This document shows, one piece after another, positions 58,501 to 64,000 of a stretch of 64,000 nucleotides of DNA (the first letter of the stretch is position 1; each line of letters starts with the position of its first letter). The DNA comes from Ophthalmolycus amberensis (taxonomy: Eukaryota; Chordata; Actinopteri; Perciformes; Zoarcidae): the NCBI GenBank assembly GCA_024529925.1, contig JAFEUB010000065.1, positions 2,542,001-2,606,000 on the forward strand. Reading direction: 5' to 3'. Under the pieces are notes generated by a model, which searched no databases, was not told the DNA's origin, and saw only the letters and a list, made by a program, of their open reading frames with translations. Both the position numbers and the translations under genes were made by a program.

Positions 58501-61500
58501 GCAAGGTCTGAAGGTAAGCCATTATTCCCATCACACTGACCTTCATCCATGCCGTTCAGAATAGTTTCCAGCACTTCGTCACCATAGCGATTGCGATGTT
58601 CCTTCCAGACTGAGCCATTTTCGCTGCGGAGGACCACGAGCTCTCGGTCCCCTCGTCCAAGCGAGGCAAAGTGGGGGATTTCTACTATTACTGGCCTGTG
58701 AAAGAAAAAAAACAGAATAATGTCTGGTTTTGATTCAGGTTTCAGGCCTTCAACAACAAAAAAAAGAAGACAAAATTGAGTTTGTGATCAAAAAAATTCA
58801 ATATATTTTGTAACCTTATTAGACAAATCCACAATATCCAATTTTGTTCTGTTTCAATACAGTTTCTAGGATTATACCATAATTTGCAGCATTGCCCTGA
58901 GATATACAGACCTATTAATCTCCAATAGGTGGCACCATAATCATCAGCTTGTAATTTATTTTCAAATGACACAAAATATAGCACATTATTGTCATTTTCT
59001 TAAACAAATCCAGTGCACGTCATTCTTCCTACAACTGCTAATTCATTTTAAAACAAATGAAAAAAATAAAATTAGAAAGTAGCAATGAAACAGAAAACGT
59101 TGTGCAAACATTTCATATATTTCACATTTCATTCCTTTCATTCAAATATTACCCACAAAAAGAGAATATGAGCAAACATAAATGCACATATGGGCTGACA
59201 CGAAATTGTCCTTGACAAGTGATTTTTTTCATGACGGCCATAAAGCTGGCCAAATAGAGTAAATATAACAAGTACAAAGTTGACTCACCCAAGGAACTGC
59301 ATACTTGATGGCCCGAGGGAGATGATTCGGCTAGCGAGCCCCTCCCCCTCCACCAGCGGAGGAGGTGTGGTCAGCTTCTGAGGTTTGACCAGGCGGCAGG
59401 TGATGCGTGTTGGTGCAGTGCAGGTCCGAGGAGGAATGATAACTCGCAGGCCGTGGTGTCTGCTGCCTCGCATGGAGCCTCCTCGAGCATCCACCATGAA
59501 GCTCACCAGGAAGCTGAGAGTCAAACAGTGGAACGATAATTGAATGAAAAGGGTTCAGATGATCAATTAATCACCTTTAAACTTTGTTATTATGGTCAAG
59601 ATGTATTTCTCATTAAATAATATAACATGTAGCAATCAATACTGGTCTTTCCTAAGGGAAATTCTTGCACAGAATGAGACGGAAGGATTATTCATTTGTG
59701 GTTTGGAATTGATCCGGTCTCTGTTGGAGTCTTTCATAAAGGAAACGCCAAGTCACTGTGTGGGTGCCCGTTTCATTGGACTGTCTGAAGACAGGCCATC
59801 TGGAGCGGCCACTAAGTGCATCAGACAGGCAGCTTCATACAGAAGTGTGTGTGCGTGTGTGTGTGTGTGTAGCAGGGTGACTTTCATCTCAGGAGTTCCA
59901 TCTTTTCTTACTTCCTTCATATTCTGCTTTTCATATGCCGACTCATTGTGCTGTGCATGAATTATGACTGAGCATACTTAATAAAATAATGTTAAGAATT
60001 TGTTGGAAATTCCTTAATTACATGTGTTTTGTGCAATAACGATATAAACAACGTGCAAACGCAGTGACAGTTGAAATAGTCTATGATCATTTATGTATTA
60101 TCCAGTTTGCAGTACAAATTCTAGCCTCGATTTGATAGAAAACAGCACTATGTCTGCAACTATGTTGGCATTTGCTAGCACTGTAGGAGGTGGGGTGGTG
60201 GGCGGAGAATCCGTGGTTCAGACTTGGCATTCATTGATGTTTCGATATCACCGATATCACGACATCAGCAGTGATCGGTGTTCATAGAAGACGAAGGATG
60301 ATTCTGCAAAGTGCAGCATTCTCAGTAGTGAGTTTGTGAATATGCTAATAATTCCTCCCTTTAGAAATCTGTGGTTTGTCACTCCTCACTAAGCGATTAT
60401 TATTTTATCAAAACATTTCAAGATTGCCTAATGCTCAAATCAGACCCCTGTCTCTCACATACTATACATGTATACTATATATATGTGAGTCTACATTCTA
60501 AATTCAGAGTAGTCTTTGAGTGGTTTTCACATTTTTTCCGATTTATTAAATTTATACTGCCCTTGCATGCATTCTGTACTTTAAATAACACAGAAAAAAT
60601 TGCCAAAATCCCTCGTTTATGATGAGTCTGACAAGCAGCATCAATCGATAGCATAATTTAGTATTATATAATACGAGGATTATTATTATAGCTGACCCAG
60701 TGTGAATCGGGCTGGCCACGGGGCTGACGTTGTCTGAAGTCTCTGTAGCCGGGCTGCTCGGGATAAGAGAGTCTTCATCATACTCCTTTGGCAGGGGGAT
60801 GGGGGTGTGCTGAAGTCAGAGAGGCAGAGAGGCAGTTAAATAACCGTGACTGAAAAGATTAAGGCAGAGAAAAGCTGGAGGGAATGACGGAGAAAAGATA
60901 GGCAGAGAAAAGGAGAGAGAGGAGAAGGTGATAAAAGAAATTACAGCACAATGAGCTGAGTGAGAAAAAAAGAGAGGAAACCCGAAAAAGAGGAGACAAT
61001 CTCACAGAAGAGACGGAAACTAAAAGTAGAGATAAAAATAAGCGTTCAAAATACTTTTTATTAACTTTGACAAATGAATATCCGTCTTCAGTGGGATGAA
61101 GAAACAAATGCTGACAAAATGCAATGCATCCTCGAAACACAAAGGGCTATAAGCCTACCTGATCCAGCAGTACAGTCTCTGGGGACACGCAAGGGATCCT
61201 GGGAATAGCAGGAGAATACGGCCTGTAGGAGAGGAGGAGAGGATTATGTAAGGCATGAAACAGGTGACTATTATCCTGCAATAAAGATCATTTGGTCTCA
61301 TTCTTCTCATAATTTAGAACAGAGGTACTGTAAATGAACTATGCCAGCCGCTCAATGGCTCACTCAATCCCATTTGATAACATTTGTTACATTAGATATT
61401 GTTGAACATAAATCAAAACAATAAACCAGGCAACACAAATGCAGAAAGGCGAGTACACAATGACTTACGTGGTACCGATGCCACCCTCGAAGTCTCTCAG

Positions 61501-64000
61501 GGTTTTCTTTGGAGAGAGGAAGTCATCGTCCTGGTCCTTGAAGTCATCAAGCTTCAAATAGCGTCCTCCATCCATCCCGAGCAACTCGTCTCCTGTGGGC
61601 AAAATAAAGAGGTGAGAAAGGTGGAAGAGGATCAAAGAGGAAACGGCAAAGAACAGGCAAAGAACAGGTTGCACATAAAGAATTAAGAGAGAAAAGGACG
61701 AGACCGGGGAAATACAGGGCAAAATGATGCTGATCTCAGCTCTCAAGTTCTTCCACTCAGTTATAAAATGTCTTAAAATCAAGTAAGAAATCTGCCAATG
61801 GAATTCCCCATTTTGATTCCATTTTAATGAGTGACAGTTTCTTGAACTGTGGTTGGCCTCGCTGAATCAAAATAATGTCACTTGATTGGATTCTCAATCG
61901 ACGTAAGTCGTCGTCGTGGTAGTAGTAGTTAACCACCACCATCCTTCCCATCCCTTCATGAGAACCACAGAAGAAGAAAAAAAGGCCACAAAGCAATCTA
62001 AAATATTTTAGTCTGAGTGATGGAGTCAAAACCAACAACAACCAGAGCAAATGGAAGCTAGAGGAGTGAAAGAAGAGGACTGGAAAGACAGTGAATTTGA
62101 AGACAGTTGAAGACACTGCACGGACGGCAAACTGCAAGGGACACCTGGTGACAGCGTTTTTAGTGAGCATGCCCATTAAAGATGAAATCACATGTGGTGA
62201 TGGTTGTTTCTGTGTAGGAGAAAACACCTCAATTATTAAGGAGGAATGATATTGAAATAATATACCATAACAACAATATTAAACGATAAACCACTTCAGG
62301 AAACAGAGTTGTTCACAGACATTTAAACATTCATTAGTACAAGCTGTACAGGTAAACACAAACATGTGAAAGAAGAAAAAGCAATACGATTAAACGACAA
62401 CAAGTCTGTGTGAAAAAATGCTTCAAAACAGAAAGACGACTGCATGAGCAGCAACTGTGCGTGTGGAGCGTCACAGCTTGGGGACAGCGTGTGTGTAATT
62501 TAGCTTGTTGATCAATTAGCCTGTAAAAGGTAGGAGCACTCATTTTCATAATGGCTGGTTTGGAAGGGAGCCGCTCGTCTTTTAAATGCAGAGGTACTGG
62601 AGTTCCGGCAATAATGAGTCCACGAACAGATGTGCATTGAACGCTGGTAAAAAAAAGGAAAATGTCGTGACTACATGCTGATGAAAAGCAACCGACACAT
62701 TTTTTTTAAATAAATCTCTGAGCAAGAGGGAGAGGGATAAAGATAGAGAGGATCAAGATAGAGAAGAGCAAACAGGGCTGGAGTTGAGAGCAGAGTCAGA
62801 GAAACTGATTAAAAAGACAATTAGTGACGCACAGAGAAAATGAGAATTGCAATGAAGGCACAAGTTCACTAGCCACCGGACCGGACAAGCCAGAGACACA
62901 GAGACAATCCTACCTAAAGTTAGCTGGGCAACCCCTACAAAACAAACGGAAAAAGGGTGTTATAAACAGTCATAAACATATTTAAATTCATGGTGGTGCT
63001 TTGATGTGTCAGAGTACCTCCCATACAGTCTTCTTCTACCAAAAAGAAAGAAGCAAATCAGGGCTGAACATTAAATATCAAAGCTGTACAGCTGATGGGA
63101 TAGCCTACCTTCATCCTCCGAAACATCCAAAATCTCATCTACTGTCTCAGGGAAACTCATCCGATGCTTCTCTGTGGTGATCTGTGTAGAGCAGAGGGAG
63201 GATGCAAGAGAGAGATATATGAAAATATATATGATATGGAAAATGCAGGATTATTTTGCAAGCAGGTGAGGGAGCTGAACCTGATCAAGACAGGACAATT
63301 GTTCGATTGAACGTCTGAGTCATGGTGTGTCAGGGCTACTTCTTTCTTTGGGTTCTGGTGTAACCACGTTATGAACCATGCATGATGTGTTGCTCACCGC
63401 GGAGACAGACTCCTCGGTGACCAGTTTGAGCACATCGATGACAGAGATGTAACCCAGACGCTTAGCGATACCCAGGGGAGACGTCCCATTCTGTACAGGG
63501 ACAGATGAGAAACATAAAGCACAATATTTTGATCATCAATTTTTAACTGAAGCATTTCATTCTTTCTGTGGGAAGTCTTAAAAAAACTACATTTTCACAA
63601 CATCTGTTATTTCGCGCAAATGATTTCATAATGTGATAAACCGCTTAGTTGTTTAACATTAAATCAAAATGCAAAAGAAGAAATACTGAACTGATGTCTA
63701 CGCATAAAGTCATTGATTGCAAAAAACTACAAATCTAGTGCCTTATTAATTACGTGGGTCATATAAGACCCATCAGACAAATACAAACACAAAAAACATG
63801 TTTGTATATTTATAATTGATATAGTTTATAAGTATTGTTATTACAGCTATGGTAAGGTGACTGCTTTCAATGTGGAATAAGAAATATGTTACTTGTAAAA
63901 TAATACAAATTGCAAAAATATAAAACAGTATCATCTGCATAAAGGGATGCTAAATGGTGACTGGAGACAAGGGGACACTCATATGCATTCCATAATAGAA
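43119..64000 (-). CDS. ank1: Ankyrin-1 (3' half; 5' exons beyond window)
   Basis: Adaptor linking membrane proteins to the spectrin skeleton. Exons read: 63398-63490 (end of last ANK repeat, GTSPLGIAKRLGY), 63109-63181 (FPETVDEILDVSEDE), 61469-61592, 61159-61222, 60697-60809, then ZU5/UPA exons 59289-59513, 58541-58695, 58171-58382, 56269-56473, 56071-56167, 55739-55967, 54952-55080 and 53349-53468; 52276-52360; death domain exons 51045-51119, 50811-50942 and 50379-50537 (LGLSWAELARELQF, DDINRIRVENPNSLL); regulatory exon 44122-44773 (EELLSPAS, QVWPAGVSPSLVT, acidic Glu run); an exon from 43986; 43648-43719; and 43119-43187. The death domain and the ending RKGAQ...SLRR match ankyrin-1 rather than ankyrin-2 or -3. 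ZU5 text such as DARGGSMRGSRHHGLRV is nearly invariant in the family. Borders of the 43986 exon are uncertain. Confidence 0.93.
43720..43986 (-). CDS. ank1: ank1 regulatory-domain exon with uncertain 3' border
   Basis: A very strong acceptor (a run of 14 T then GCTCTCCAG) opens an exon that joins in frame to the preceding one (CG|C, Arg) and reads VVGGGAFQPYIPDKDSL. The frame stays open to the next exon. A GTGTGT donor after ...EALLTP near 43849-43857 would give a phase-0 join with exon 43648-43719. I cannot decide between this and a longer exon. Confidence 0.55.
46537..47178. mobile_element. MITE-like element with inverted terminal repeats
   Basis: The left end reads AGTAAAGGAGTACTTCACCC; the right end, reverse-complemented, reads CAATAAAGAAGTATTTCACCCA. 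The 'AAAGGA(A/G)TA(G/C)TTCACCC' start is a common terminus of short DNA transposons in fish. It is about 640 bp with no coding frame. Target duplication is not clear. Confidence 0.55.
47409..47459. repeat. (CA)n microsatellite
   Basis: About 25 CA units with one TA interruption near 47448; a second, shorter CA tract follows at 47590-47628. Confidence 0.9.
49504..49550. repeat. (CA)n microsatellite
   Basis: About 22 CA units followed by GGACACACG. Confidence 0.9.
50104..50124. repeat. Poly-G run (21 G)
   Basis: An uninterrupted G homopolymer inside an ank1 intron; a second run of about 12 G is at 50561-50571 just upstream of an exon acceptor (as a C run on the coding strand). Such runs are prone to sequencing length errors. 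Confidence 0.85.
52862..53075 (-). mobile_element. tRNA-related SINE, degraded
   Basis: Contains TTTCTAGTCTTCTGACCACT, CAAAGCACTTTACA, CATTCACCCATTCACACACA and, near the right end, CGGGGATCGAAC, which reverse-complemented resembles a Pol III B box (GTTCGATCCCC). An AAGAGCGGGTCG stretch further along corresponds to the A-box side. I know this layout from a SINE widely spread in teleosts. The body is oriented on the minus strand. Confidence 0.65.
53480..53680. repeat. Polypurine tract in ank1 intron
   Basis: About 200 bp of almost pure A/G on the plus strand (gagagaggaagagag-type), immediately upstream of exon 53349-53468 on the coding strand, where it serves as a very long polypyrimidine tract. 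It could form triplex or slipped structures. Similar tracts occur at 60840-61010 and 49150-49215. Confidence 0.7.
62914..62934 (-). CDS. ank1: Putative 21-nt microexon of ank1
   Basis: Twenty-one bases between a TTTGTAG acceptor and GTAGGA donor, phase 1-1, encoding GVAQLTL in frame between exons 63109-63181 and 61469-61592. Size, phase and border quality make it a good microexon candidate. Confidence 0.5.
63018..63035 (-). CDS. ank1: Putative 18-nt microexon of ank1
   Basis: Eighteen bases between TTGGTAG and GTACTC, phase 1-1, encoding EEDCMG when inserted after ...DVSEDE. Borders are canonical but the acceptor tract is short. Microexons in this linker would change a region between the ANK repeats and ZU5. 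Confidence 0.4.

Overview
This window is a piece of a vertebrate chromosome, almost certainly a teleost fish. It holds intron-rich genes with canonical GT-AG borders, many CA/GT microsatellites, a tRNA-related SINE of a type I know from fish, hAT-type elements, and a nodal-related gene next to a 4E-BP gene and an erythrocyte-type ankyrin gene. No rRNA, tRNA or CRISPR array was recognised.

Layout. (1) 1-30465, minus strand: the 5' and central part of a giant LDL-receptor-related protein (LRP) gene. In 69 exons I read a signal peptide, 4 LDLa modules, 2 EGF modules, YWTD propeller 1, EGF, propeller 2, about 65 further LDLa modules, EGF modules, propeller 3, EGF and most of propeller 4. The transmembrane segment and tail lie beyond the left edge. 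An ovary-type receptor such as teleost Lrp13 is a reasonable candidate, but I cannot prove it. (2) 30466-32595: a divergent intergenic region with a diverged tandem duplication and an AT microsatellite. (3) 32596-34163, plus: a complete three-exon nodal-related TGF-beta ligand gene of 406 aa. (4) 35624-38010, minus: a complete three-exon 4E-BP gene of 113 aa, tail to tail with nodal. (5) 43119 to beyond 64000, minus: the 3' half of ankyrin-1 (last ANK repeat, ZU5, UPA, death domain, C-terminal regulatory domain).

The most striking feature is at 8507-22918. There 37 phase-1 exons encode about 54 LDLa modules in a nearly regular exon order, with a 3,322-bp higher-order repeat that is identical, introns included, wherever I compared it. 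One repeat unit carries a 1,006-bp hAT-like insertion with a perfect 8-bp target duplication. With the other modules the receptor would have about 69 LDLa modules, far more than LRP1 (31) or LRP2/megalin (36). Downstream, two exon junctions in the third and fourth propeller region do not keep frame under the best splice sites, and one intron appears to use a GC donor. These are either sequence errors or signs of decay or unusual splicing.

Nodal, eif4ebp and ank1 are functionally separate. Their linkage (EIF4EBP1 and ANK1 lie on human 8p, while human NODAL lies beside EIF4EBP2 on 10q) suggests this nodal is the ohnologue of the human locus, most likely the squint/ndr1 type. All exon borders were read by eye from splice consensus and frame and should be treated as models.
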